DNA of 13,338 nucleotides. It comes from Candidatus Zixiibacteriota bacterium (lineage in GTDB: Bacteria > Zixibacteria > MSB-5A5 > GN15 > FEB-12). The stretch spans positions 1 to 13,338 of the forward strand of contig QNAF01000042.1 in assembly GCA_003641405.1 (NCBI GenBank), read 5' to 3'. Both the position numbers and the translations under genes were made by a program. A model generated the notes under the pieces. The model ran no database searches and had not been told where the DNA came from. It saw nothing but the letters and a program-made list of their open reading frames with translations. Below are positions 1-7,234 of this stretch, one piece after another (the first letter of the stretch is position 1; the number at the start of each line of letters is the position of its first letter).

Positions 1-23
1 GACGGCAGGCTAATCGCGGCCCA

Positions 24-1403
24 TCAATTCAAATCGGCATGAGATTCTTGTTCTTTCGACTCTGTTTCGGCGTATTCGGCCAGTTTGTTCCGAATGGTCC
101 TTGTGGAAACCCCCAGAGCCTCGGCTGCACGAGTTTTGTTTCCGTTGAACTTCTCCAGTGTCTTCAGAATCAGGTATTTGCTGCCCTCTTCCAGCTTCAT
201 GGGTACCTTCAGCCCCCCGCCCACATAGGCTATGTCGCCTAAGGAAATATCCACCGGAAAATCGCTTTCAGTGAGCAAATCACTGCTCGTGGTCACTACT
301 GCTCGTTCGATCATGTTTTCCAGTTCACGTACGTTTCCGGGCCAGGGGTATTTGACCATCAAGCTCAGGGCAGCCGGGCTAATGCCCTTTATCTCTTTGC
401 CGTTTTCAGTGGCGTAACGCACAATGAAGTGATCGATCAGGAGCGGGATGTCTTCCGGCTTCTCTCGTAATGGCGGCAAATGAATTGGAATAACATTGAG
501 TCTGTAAAACAGGTCTTCCCTGAACCTGCCAGCGGCGCTGTACTCCTTGAGATTCCTATTCGAAGTGGCGATCAACCTGACATCAACAGAGATCGTTTCA
601 CTGGAGCCAACTCGTTCAAACTCCCTTTCTTGGAGAACGCGAAGAAGCTTTGATTGCAAATTGAGCGGCATCTCCGAGATCTCATCTAGTAGCAATGTTC
701 CTTCGTGGGCCAGTTCGAATCTTCCCCGGCGCGTTTTTTTGGCATCTGTGAACGCCCCCTTCTCATACCCAAACAGCTCTGCCTCGACCAACGTTTCCGG
801 CAGTGCCGCACAGTTGAGTTTGATGAAAGGTCTGTCCTTGCGATTGGAGCAGTAATGAATTGCCCGTGCGACCATCTCTTTGCCGGTACCTGAGTCCCCG
901 GTAACCATGATTGTCGAGCGAGCGACTGCAACGGACTGAATCAGCTCGAACACCTCTCTCATCTGGCTGGATTTGCCAACCATACTTTGGAACTTGGCCG
1001 CAATATCCTGCCGCATCATTTCGTTTTCGGCCTTGAGTCGGATCGTCTCAGAGATTCGTTTCAGAACATGTTCCACCGTGTCCGGCGTCACTGGTTTCAA
1101 CAGAAAATCATGCGCTCCCTTCTTGATCGCGCTTACTGCTTTCTCAACTGAGCCATAAGCTGTCATTAGCACGACTGCGATATCGGGATTGACTCTCTTG
1201 ATATGATCCAGAAGGGCAATACCGTCCATGCCATCCATCTTGAGGTCGGTCAGAACAATGTCACAGGATTTATTCCTGAGCTTGAGGATAGCTTCCTCAC
1301 CAGAGTAAGCCACTTCCACAGCGAAACCTGATCGAGAAACCGTTTCTGCTACGTACTCATTGACATATCTGTCATCGTCCACAACCAAAACCGAGTATTT
1401 CAT
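24..1403 (-). CDS. Sigma-54-dependent response regulator (NtrC family; FlrC/FleR/AtoC-like)
   Basis: A transcription activator of sigma-54 promoters, 459 residues. Domains: receiver (1-120) with Asp9-Asp10-Asp11, phosphoacceptor Asp53 in LTDLKMDGMDG, Thr81 and Lys103; AAA+ domain (about 140-370) with Walker A GDSGTGKE (169-176), sigma-54 contact loop GAFTDA (216-221), Walker B LLLDEISEM (237-245), Arg finger region GRFREDLFYRLN (292-303) and WPGNVRELEN (354-363); a C-terminal Fis-type helix-turn-helix GNKTRAAEALGVSTRTIRNKL (421-441). The loop is GAFTDA instead of the consensus GAFTGA, a variant that I believe is common. ATG 1401-1403 has GGAGG seven bases upstream. Being the last gene of a chemosensory run and next to an FlrB-like kinase, it may control flagellar or chemotaxis genes; this is inferred, and other targets are possible. 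Confidence 0.96.
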   Translation of the reverse strand: MKYSVLVVDDDRYVNEYVAETVSRSGFAVEVAYSGEEAILKLRNKSCDIVLTDLKMDGMDGIALLDHIKRVNPDIAVVLMTAYGSVEKAVSAIKKGAHDFLLKPVTPDTVEHVLKRISETIRLKAENEMMRQDIAAKFQSMVGKSSQMREVFELIQSVAVARSTIMVTGDSGTGKEMVARAIHYCSNRKDRPFIKLNCAALPETLVEAELFGYEKGAFTDAKKTRRGRFELAHEGTLLLDEISEMPLNLQSKLLRVLQEREFERVGSSETISVDVRLIATSNRNLKEYSAAGRFREDLFYRLNVIPIHLPPLREKPEDIPLLIDHFIVRYATENGKEIKGISPAALSLMVKYPWPGNVRELENMIERAVVTTSSDLLTESDFPVDISLGDIAYVGGGLKVPMKLEEGSKYLILKTLEKFNGNKTRAAEALGVSTRTIRNKLAEYAETESKEQESHADLN

Positions 1404-1426
1404 TGCAAGGCCTCCATGCCGGGTTG

Positions 1427-2779
1427 CTATGTCTCCCTGTTGGTCTGCCCCATCCTTACGGGTAGCAGCAATGTAAACGTAGCGCCGCCGGTCGTTGACT
1501 GATCAACCCCGAGGTCACCACCGTGCGCCTTGGCTATCTTCTGTGCCACAGCCAGTCCAAGTCCATTGCCGCCATGTTTCGTCGTGAAAAATGGCGAAAA
1601 CAAACTGCTGAGGACTTCCTGGGAAATCCCGCAACCGTCATCCGATATGCGCAGCTCAAGAACTGTTTCGTCCAAACCAATCAGTAGTCTCTTTGCGTAT
1701 TGCTCTACCGCCCGCTGACGCGGCACCTTTCGAAAGGCTACGTTCACGGTCCCTTCCATACGGCAAGCCTCACAGGAATTGGTAAGAAGATTGAAGAGCA
1801 CCTGTCTGAACAGGACCGGGTCTATCAACACCATGACCGGGACATTGCCAGGCGACGCAGCAGGTTCAACTCTAAGCTCCATCTGACGTGTAAGATCGGG
1901 GTTTTCTCGACGAAACTGGGCAATTGCATCGGATATATATTCCCCGAACGCCACGTATTCGCAATTCAACTCCTCATTCCTGGTATAGTCCAACAGGGTT
2001 GTCACAGTTGCGTTGAGAACTTCGACACCCTCGGTGATCTTGCTAATGAGTTTCTGACGGGGATCATCCGCTTCCAATTCGCGTTTGAGAAGTGATCCGT
2101 ACCCCAGAATACCCGAGAGCGGATTCCGTACCTGATGAGCCACGGTGGCAGCCATTTCACCTAATGCAGCCAGAGTGTTCAGACGGGCGATTTCCCGCTC
2201 CATTTTCTTGGTTTTCGTCAGATCATGCAGTACTTCCACTGCGCCAGCAGGCTTCCCACTCCTGTCTTTAAGTATAGCTGTTGAGGTGGACACGATCAGG
2301 CGAGTCCCATCCGGCAGATCAATCTTCTTCTCGGTGCAATCTACTGCCTTGCCGGTCTCAGATGAGCGAAGAGCGTTGGCGTCAATTGGATCTCCCGGCG
2401 GAATAATCTCACGGTATAGCTGGCCCAACGGCTCTCGAACCGGAATACCGAGCATTAGCGATGCCGCAGAGTTGAACTGAGTGATCCGGCCATCGCGGTC
2501 AATAGCGATCACTCCAGCCGACATGGAATCAAGGATGCTGTTGAGAAACTCATTGGCTGCCAGATTGCGTTCAGTCATCTCAGCAAGTTGCCGATTAGTC
2601 TCGAACAACTGGTCATTTTGCTGCGTAAACTCGTCCTTCAGTTCAATGTATTGCCTCTGAAGGCTGTTCACTATTCTGCTAAAAGATTCGTAGGAATCGG
2701 CGAATTTCAGAACTTCATCCGAAGTCTTCGCATCACCATCCAGCAGTACATCGTGCTCGTTATCCATAACGCTATCCAT
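1427..2779 (-). CDS. PAS-domain sensor histidine kinase (NtrB/FlrB-like)
   Basis: A soluble kinase, probable partner of the NtrC-type regulator 23 bases downstream. Counting from ATG 2777-2779 (450 residues), it has an N-terminal helical/coiled-coil part (about 25-80), a PAS domain (about 82-188), a HisKA domain with the phosphorylated His in ATVAHQVRNPLSGI (His215) and an HATPase_c domain with NLLTNSCEA, SDDGCGI, FFTTK and GNGLGLAV. No membrane segment or signal peptide is seen, so it senses an internal cue. After the His there is Gln rather than the common Glu; HQ(I/V)R is known to me from the flagellar kinases FlrB/FleS. The start is unclear: in-frame ATGs at 2786-2788, 2777-2779 and 2765-2767 and a TTG at 2822-2824 (ten bases after cheB) all lack a strong ribosome site; the conserved domains are unaffected. 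Confidence 0.92.
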   Translation of the reverse strand: MDSVMDNEHDVLLDGDAKTSDEVLKFADSYESFSRIVNSLQRQYIELKDEFTQQNDQLFETNRQLAEMTERNLAANEFLNSILDSMSAGVIAIDRDGRITQFNSAASLMLGIPVREPLGQLYREIIPPGDPIDANALRSSETGKAVDCTEKKIDLPDGTRLIVSTSTAILKDRSGKPAGAVEVLHDLTKTKKMEREIARLNTLAALGEMAATVAHQVRNPLSGILGYGSLLKRELEADDPRQKLISKITEGVEVLNATVTTLLDYTRNEELNCEYVAFGEYISDAIAQFRRENPDLTRQMELRVEPAASPGNVPVMVLIDPVLFRQVLFNLLTNSCEACRMEGTVNVAFRKVPRQRAVEQYAKRLLIGLDETVLELRISDDGCGISQEVLSSLFSPFFTTKHGGNGLGLAVAQKIAKAHGGDLGVDQSTTGGATFTLLLPVRMGQTNRET

Positions 2780-2834
2780 TCTACCCATAAAGCAATGGAT
2801 GGTGCGAAAAACGGTCTTTTTCAACTAAAACTTG

Positions 2835-3947
2835 TTAGAAATAGCTGGTGATTTCAGAAGCTACCTGGTCAATAGAGGTCACGTGATCGGCGATTTTGGC
2901 ATCCACAATCGCGCGCGGCATCCCGTACACGATACAACTGGCTTCATCCTGAGCGATGAGGATTCCGCCCTTGTTCTTGATATTTCTGGAGCCCTCAAGT
3001 CCGTTGGAACCCATTCCCGTCAGAACAACACCCATGGTCGAACCACCATACGCCTCGGCAACTGAGTTCATCATGACGTCAACGCAGGGGTGGTAAAGAG
3101 TATCGGTTGGTTTGTCGGAAACAGCAACACGTGCTTTGCCTCCGTATTTCCTCAGGGTCATGTGTTTGCCACCGGGAGCAATGAGCACCAGTCCCGGTTC
3201 GACGGCATCACCGTCGGATGCTTCGCGGACCGTCACTTGTGACAAGCCGTCAAGTCTCTCTGCCAGAGATTTGGTAAACATCTCAGGCATGTGCTGAGCT
3301 ATTAACATGCCTACCGGCAGATTTCTCGGCAGCTTCGGGATTACGGCCTGAAGAGCAGGTGGCCCGCCGGTTGAAGAGCCAAGGGCGATAATGTTTATCT
3401 TGTGATGTCGCTTGGCTTTGATGACTGAACGTGTGGGAGTACGTACTGGCGGGGCTGGTTTGCTGGGTTGACCGGAATCTTTTCCGGCAGCACTGAAAGA
3501 ACTGCGCGTACGGAAACGCGCCATGAGAATGTGCTTGCGACTGACAATGTTCTTGATCTTGGCAACGAGTTCTTCCTTGATCTTGACTATATCAAGACTC
3601 ACATAGGACATCTGTTTCGGTATGAAATCGACGGCCCCAAGTTCGAGAGCTGCGAGAGTAGCTTTGGCTCCATCGGTCGTAATTGACGAGACCATCATAA
3701 CCGGCACGGGATTGGTTGCCATTATCTGCCTAAGAGCGGTCAGACCATCCATGCGCGGCATCTCGACATCCATCGTCACAAGATCAGGCTTGAGCTGCTT
3801 GACACGAGCAATACCCTCTTCGCCATTACTCGCGGAACCGACCACTTTGATCTGGGGGTCGGACTCCAGCATCATGGTGATAGCTTTGCGCATAAATGCG
3901 GAATCGTCAACCACGACGATCCGTATCTGTGATTCAGTATTAGTCAC
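2835..3947 (-). CDS. cheB: Chemotaxis protein-glutamate methylesterase CheB (Asp-to-Asn at a catalytic position)
   Basis: Removes methyl groups from (and often deamidates) chemoreceptors when phosphorylated by CheA. The 370 residues contain a receiver (about 8-125) with Asp14-Asp15, phosphoacceptor Asp60 (TMDVEMPRMDG) and Lys111, a basic linker (about 138-182) and the methylesterase domain (about 184-370). The nucleophile Ser192 in LGSSTGGP and His219 in AQHMPEMFT match E. coli Ser164 and His190. The third triad position, Asp286 in E. coli (GMGNDG), is Asn315 here (GMGSNG; codon AAC). The downstream motif QDEASCIVYGMPRA is normal. The start is GTG 3945-3947, 14 bases after cheA, with a weak GGA upstream; it places the receiver at the usual distance from the N terminus. 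Confidence 0.95.
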   Translation of the reverse strand: MTNTESQIRIVVVDDSAFMRKAITMMLESDPQIKVVGSASNGEEGIARVKQLKPDLVTMDVEMPRMDGLTALRQIMATNPVPVMMVSSITTDGAKATLAALELGAVDFIPKQMSYVSLDIVKIKEELVAKIKNIVSRKHILMARFRTRSSFSAAGKDSGQPSKPAPPVRTPTRSVIKAKRHHKINIIALGSSTGGPPALQAVIPKLPRNLPVGMLIAQHMPEMFTKSLAERLDGLSQVTVREASDGDAVEPGLVLIAPGGKHMTLRKYGGKARVAVSDKPTDTLYHPCVDVMMNSVAEAYGGSTMGVVLTGMGSNGLEGSRNIKNKGGILIAQDEASCIVYGMPRAIVDAKIADHVTSIDQVASEITSYF

Positions 3948-3961
3948 TGTGCGGATTCCAG

Positions 3962-5764
3962 CTAACTGAGACTTTTTGCAATGTTGAACAGACCAAGCAA
4001 ATCGATAATCAGCCTGATTCTGCCGTCACCGAGTATGGTTGCACCGGCAACACCTTCTGTAGCTCCCAGATATGACCCTAACGACTTGATAACAATTTCT
4101 TCCTGACCGAGGAAATGGTCGATGAGGATTCCTAACTTTTTGTCGGCAAGCCCTACAACGACAATGTACGGCTTCTCACTCATGATAAATCCGCCGGGAC
4201 CGTTGCGTAGCACTTCGCCCAGGTTCACGATAGGTATGATCTCATCCCTCAGGCGCAACACCGGATGTTGATTAACATAGTAGACATTGGCCTGTTCTGT
4301 CCGCACTGTTTCATACACTGAAGCCAGAGGCAGAATGAATACTTCATCATCGGATTCTACCAACAACCCCTGCATGATGGCCAGCGTCAGCGGTAATTTG
4401 ATGGTGATGGTAGTGCCGACATCTACTGTCGAATCCAACTCGATGATGCCGTTGAGTTTCTCGATATTTGTGCGAACCACATCCATGCCGACACCACGAC
4501 CGGAAACATCCGAAACAACCTTGGCTGTCGAGAAACCGGCTCCGAAGATGTATCTAAAAACCTCCTTCTCGGACATCCTCTGCACCTCGGTCTCACTGAC
4601 CAAACCGCGTTCCACCGCCTTATTGCGGATAGCATCGACATCCAACCCCTTCCCATCATCCTGGATTTCGATGATGATATTGGAACCTTCCTGGCCGGCC
4701 GAAAGTTTGACAACTCCCTTGGCGGGTTTACCCTTGGCTTTGCGATCTTCGGGTGACTCAATACCGTGATCACATGAGTTACGGATGAGATGCACCAGCG
4801 GATCGCCGATTTCCTCGATCACGGAACGATCCAATTCTGTGCTCTCGCCGGTAATCTGCAAGTCGATTTCTTTCTTTTGGTCACGGGCAAGATCGCGTAC
4901 GATACGGGGATATTTGCCAAACACTTTACCGATAGGCTGCATGCGCATCTTCATTACAGCCAGTTGCAGCTCGCTCGTGACAAAGTTGAGGGAGGCTCCC
5001 GTCCTGGAAAGCTGCTCCCTGGTCTCGACGATGTTCTCTTCATCTGATACTCTGTTAATAGTCTGCAAGAGGCTATTGCGGGCAAGCACCAGTTCCCCCA
5101 TGATCTCCATAAGGCTGTCAAGACGATTCACGTCCACCCTGATGGTTTGATCTCCCGATTTCCCCAGAGTACCCGACTTCTTGGGCAACTTCTTCTTCTG
5201 GGGCGCGTCACCAGCGGAAGCAGGACCGCCATCCTGTGCCGGAGTTGACACAGCACCTATCGATTGATCAGTTGGATCATCGATAGCTGGCTCGGTATTG
5301 CTGGTCGCAGTTTCGGACACCTCTGGTGTGCTCTCTTCCGATGCCGGACCGGCTTCTCCGCCTTCCTGAATTGCGATCAGTCGAGCGATTGCGTCAGTGA
5401 GGTCGATCACCTCTTCCTTATTCTGCCGAACATTGTCCAGAAGAACTTTGAGGATGTCAAGCGACTCCAGGAGAAGGTCCATCATCTCGGCCGTCACAGC
5501 CAGCTCAGATTTGCGAAGCTTGTTAAGAACATCTTCCATCTTGTGGGAGAGCTCAGTTACCTGATCAAACCCAAGGAAGCTGGATGTCCCTTTTACAGTG
5601 TGAACGGCACGGAATATCTCGTTGAGAAGGTCGAGATCAGATGGTGACGTCTCAAGCTTAACAAAGTTATTGTCGAGCGAATCTATAAGTTCTTCGGCTT
5701 CAACAAGAAAATCATCAATGATTTCCTTCATCTCATCCATTTCGAAATCGACATCGTTGGACAT
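3962..5764 (-). CDS. cheA: Chemotaxis histidine kinase CheA (lacking P2)
   Basis: The central kinase: controlled by receptors through CheW, it autophosphorylates and passes phosphate to CheY and CheB. In 600 residues: a P1 Hpt domain (about 10-130) with His55 in FRAVHTVKGTSSFLGF; a low-complexity Pro/Ala/Ser/Glu linker (about 133-205); P3 dimerisation helices (about 207-272); a P4 ATPase with N-box HLIRNSCDHGIE (325-336), G1 DDGKGL (369-374), GFSTA (410-414) and GRGVGMDVV (422-430); and a CheW-like P5 (about 462-600). No P2 (CheY/CheB-docking) domain can be fitted into the linker. I chose ATG 5762-5764, which has GGAG eight bases upstream, overlapping the cheZ stop; a GTG at 5771-5773 would add three residues and overlap the cheZ stop by GTGA. 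cheB follows after 14 bases. Confidence 0.97.
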   Translation of the reverse strand: MSNDVDFEMDEMKEIIDDFLVEAEELIDSLDNNFVKLETSPSDLDLLNEIFRAVHTVKGTSSFLGFDQVTELSHKMEDVLNKLRKSELAVTAEMMDLLLESLDILKVLLDNVRQNKEEVIDLTDAIARLIAIQEGGEAGPASEESTPEVSETATSNTEPAIDDPTDQSIGAVSTPAQDGGPASAGDAPQKKKLPKKSGTLGKSGDQTIRVDVNRLDSLMEIMGELVLARNSLLQTINRVSDEENIVETREQLSRTGASLNFVTSELQLAVMKMRMQPIGKVFGKYPRIVRDLARDQKKEIDLQITGESTELDRSVIEEIGDPLVHLIRNSCDHGIESPEDRKAKGKPAKGVVKLSAGQEGSNIIIEIQDDGKGLDVDAIRNKAVERGLVSETEVQRMSEKEVFRYIFGAGFSTAKVVSDVSGRGVGMDVVRTNIEKLNGIIELDSTVDVGTTITIKLPLTLAIMQGLLVESDDEVFILPLASVYETVRTEQANVYYVNQHPVLRLRDEIIPIVNLGEVLRNGPGGFIMSEKPYIVVVGLADKKLGILIDHFLGQEEIVIKSLGSYLGATEGVAGATILGDGRIRLIIDLLGLFNIAKSLS

Positions 5765-5769
5765 AGAGC

Positions 5770-5776
5770 TCACTCC
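5770..5776 (-). promoter_or_regulatory. Shine-Dalgarno of cheA overlapping the cheZ stop
   Basis: GGAGTGA on the minus strand contains the cheZ TGA stop and sits five bases before ATG 5762-5764 (GGAG spacing eight). This arrangement suggests translational coupling of cheZ and cheA and argues against the GTG start. Confidence 0.65.
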
Positions 5777-6381
5777 ACAGGCTGTTGCTTGGGATTCTGA
5801 AACAGGGAGTCAATATCCTCCTGATTCGTCGTCTTGTTGAATAGATCGGCATGCGGATCGTATGCTCTTTTTTTCTTCTGGATAGCAGGTTCCTCCAGCT
5901 TTTCTGGAGCCTCGTCCCCACTCACATTCGTAAGGACGTGTCGGAGTTTGCCTTCAATATCTTCCAGAAGGGACGCTGCGTGATCCATCTGCTGCGCAGT
6001 GATGTCCTGAAACTGTAAGGCCTCCATGATCGCGTAAGCATCATTGAGATTCGTAGTGGCCTTCACGGTCAGAACGTCTGCCAAAGCTCCAATTTCTGTG
6101 GTTTCACCGGATTCTGCCTTCTGCTTGACCACTCCAAGATCCTTGATGATCTCATCTTCCCGCTGAGTGATTTGCTCTATCATGTCAAGCATTTGGCTTG
6201 TGGCAGCCTCGGTCTGCTCAGAAATCTTATCCAACTGGTTGGTGGCCTGTGGAACTTTTCTGTGGGATTCTGCCAGCGGGTTTTGCAATTTCCGGAAGCT
6301 TTCAACAAGTCCAGAAACCGATGTGGTCAGTTCTGTAATCTCCTGCTGAATTTTAGCCTGCAAATTATCCGTAGGTGACAT
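5770..6381 (-). CDS. cheZ: CheZ-family phosphatase of CheY-P
   Basis: Removes phosphate from CheY-P. The 203-residue, mostly helical protein has a long helical region (about 5-90), then the catalytic helix EALQFQDITAQQMDHA (120-135). Asp126 and Gln130 fit E. coli Asp143 and Gln147 of DFQDLTGQ, the Gln being the residue inserted into the CheY active site. A charged linker (about 155-180) leads to a C-terminal peptide NQEDIDSLFQ (187-196) that resembles the CheY-binding tail of CheZ (QDQVDDLLDSLGF). Overall similarity outside these motifs is low, as is normal for distant CheZ proteins. The start ATG 6379-6381 has AGGAGG six bases upstream. The stop is five bases before the preferred cheA start. 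Confidence 0.9.
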   Translation of the reverse strand: MSPTDNLQAKIQQEITELTTSVSGLVESFRKLQNPLAESHRKVPQATNQLDKISEQTEAATSQMLDMIEQITQREDEIIKDLGVVKQKAESGETTEIGALADVLTVKATTNLNDAYAIMEALQFQDITAQQMDHAASLLEDIEGKLRHVLTNVSGDEAPEKLEEPAIQKKKRAYDPHADLFNKTTNQEDIDSLFQNPKQQPVE

Positions 6382-6387
6382 CGCTAA

Positions 6388-6393
6388 CCTCCT
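6388..6393 (-). promoter_or_regulatory. Strong Shine-Dalgarno of cheZ
   Basis: AGGAGG on the minus strand, six bases before ATG 6379-6381, the best ribosome site in the window. It confirms the cheZ start. Confidence 0.8.
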
Positions 6394-6407
6394 GTTTGTC
6401 TACTTGG

Positions 6408-6782
6408 CTAGCCAGCCAGTACCTGATTTATTTTCGCTTTCAGAGTCTCTGGCGTGAACGGCTTGACGATGTAGTTGTTCACCCCAGCCTTCATGGCTTC
6501 CATTATATCATCTTTGACTGATCGTGTTGTCACCATCAGAATAGGCAGATTCTTGTACTCGTCCTTACTTCGCAAGGTAGTGACAAGTGTCAAACCATCC
6601 ATTTCCGGCATGTTCCAGTCAGTGATAATGAAATTCGGTTTCTCAATTTCGACCTTGGCCAGTGCGTCTTTCCCGTCGCTGGCTTCGACGACATCTTCGT
6701 AACCGGCCCGTTTGAGAGTATTGATAATTATCCGGCGCATTGTCGGACTATCATCTACAGCGAGGATTTTCATATTCGCCAC
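6408..6782 (-). CDS. cheY: Chemotaxis response regulator CheY
   Basis: Carries the phosphoryl group from CheA to the output, in most systems the flagellar switch protein FliM. The 124 residues match CheY: acidic pair Asp10-Asp11, phosphoacceptor Asp55 in ITDWNMPEMDGL, Thr85, Tyr104 and Lys107, corresponding to E. coli Asp12/13, Asp57, Thr87, Tyr106 and Lys109. The motif DWNMPEMDG is the classic chemotaxis form, unlike the two other single receivers here. The listed start is GTG 6780-6782, with GGGGG four bases upstream; ATG 6771-6773, three codons later, is an alternative. cheZ follows 26 bases after the TAG stop, the expected partner for signal termination. Confidence 0.95.
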   Translation of the reverse strand: MANMKILAVDDSPTMRRIIINTLKRAGYEDVVEASDGKDALAKVEIEKPNFIITDWNMPEMDGLTLVTTLRSKDEYKNLPILMVTTRSVKDDIMEAMKAGVNNYIVKPFTPETLKAKINQVLAG

Positions 6783-6828
6783 GTCGCCCCCTTACTGTTT
6801 CCTGTATCAATCTTATCTTTATCGCTTA

Positions 6829-7197
6829 TCACAAGTACTTGGACACTTCCGTCAGCAATAACTTGGGTTTAAACGGCTTAACCAGATAGGAACTGGCGCC
6901 GACCTCAATCCCCCGCTGGCGGTCCTCTTCCTCCTCTTCCGAGGACAGAATAATTATGGGCGTCTCATCAAGTTGCTTATTCTGTCTTACAGCCTCAATC
7001 AGCCCATATCCATCAAGATTAGGCATGTTGAGATCAGTGATGATAAGGTCCACACTGTTCGAAAGATTTGACATTTTCTCCAATGCGTCCATACCGTCGC
7101 AAGCTGCCACCACAGTAAACCCTTTGTTTTTCAGGGAGAGGGTCACGAACTTGACCACGGTGGGAGAATCATCGACTACGAGAATCGTCCGGTTCAT
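6829..7197 (-). CDS. CheY-like single-domain response regulator
   Basis: A 122-residue receiver domain without output domain. Pocket residues Asp9 and Asp10, phosphoacceptor Asp55 (IITDLNMPNLDG), Ser85/Ser86, Tyr104 and Lys107 (LVKPF) are present. It is distinct from the neighbouring CheY: after beta4 it has an acidic run EEEEED (87-92), and its sequence is closer to PilG/PilH-type or general CheY-like receivers. I prefer ATG 7195-7197; an in-frame GTG at 7204-7206 would add three residues but lies inside the likely ribosome site AGGG. Placed between cheR and cheY, it probably takes phosphate from CheA, either as a second output or as a phosphate sink. That role is inference. Confidence 0.92.
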   Translation of the reverse strand: MNRTILVVDDSPTVVKFVTLSLKNKGFTVVAACDGMDALEKMSNLSNSVDLIITDLNMPNLDGYGLIEAVRQNKQLDETPIIILSSEEEEEDRQRGIEVGASSYLVKPFKPKLLLTEVSKYL

Positions 7198-7201
7198 GAG
7201 T

Positions 7202-7209
7202 AACACCCT
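7202..7209 (-). promoter_or_regulatory. AGGGTGTT ribosome-site element of the CheY-like gene
   Basis: The minus-strand octamer AGGGTGTT lies four bases before ATG 7195-7197 and repeats the element seen before cheR and the HEAT gene. It supports the ATG start over the GTG embedded in it. Confidence 0.5.
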
Positions 7210-7234
7210 ATCTTATAACGTATTTTGTCGTTCA

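Noticed and set aside
1427..2824. TTG at 2822-2824 as start of the PAS kinase
   Set aside because: There is no ribosome site before it; the extra residues are not part of a domain. It remains possible, since the ATG alternatives also have weak sites.
4287..4769. Plus-strand open frame of 160 codons
   Set aside because: It lies wholly antisense to the conserved ATPase core of cheA, shows no recognisable domain and is Ser/Thr-rich in the way antisense frames often are.
7198..7234. TATAAG resembling a -10 box before the CheY-like gene
   Set aside because: No -35-like hexamer sits at a suitable distance, and an AT-rich 37-base gap can give such a match by chance.
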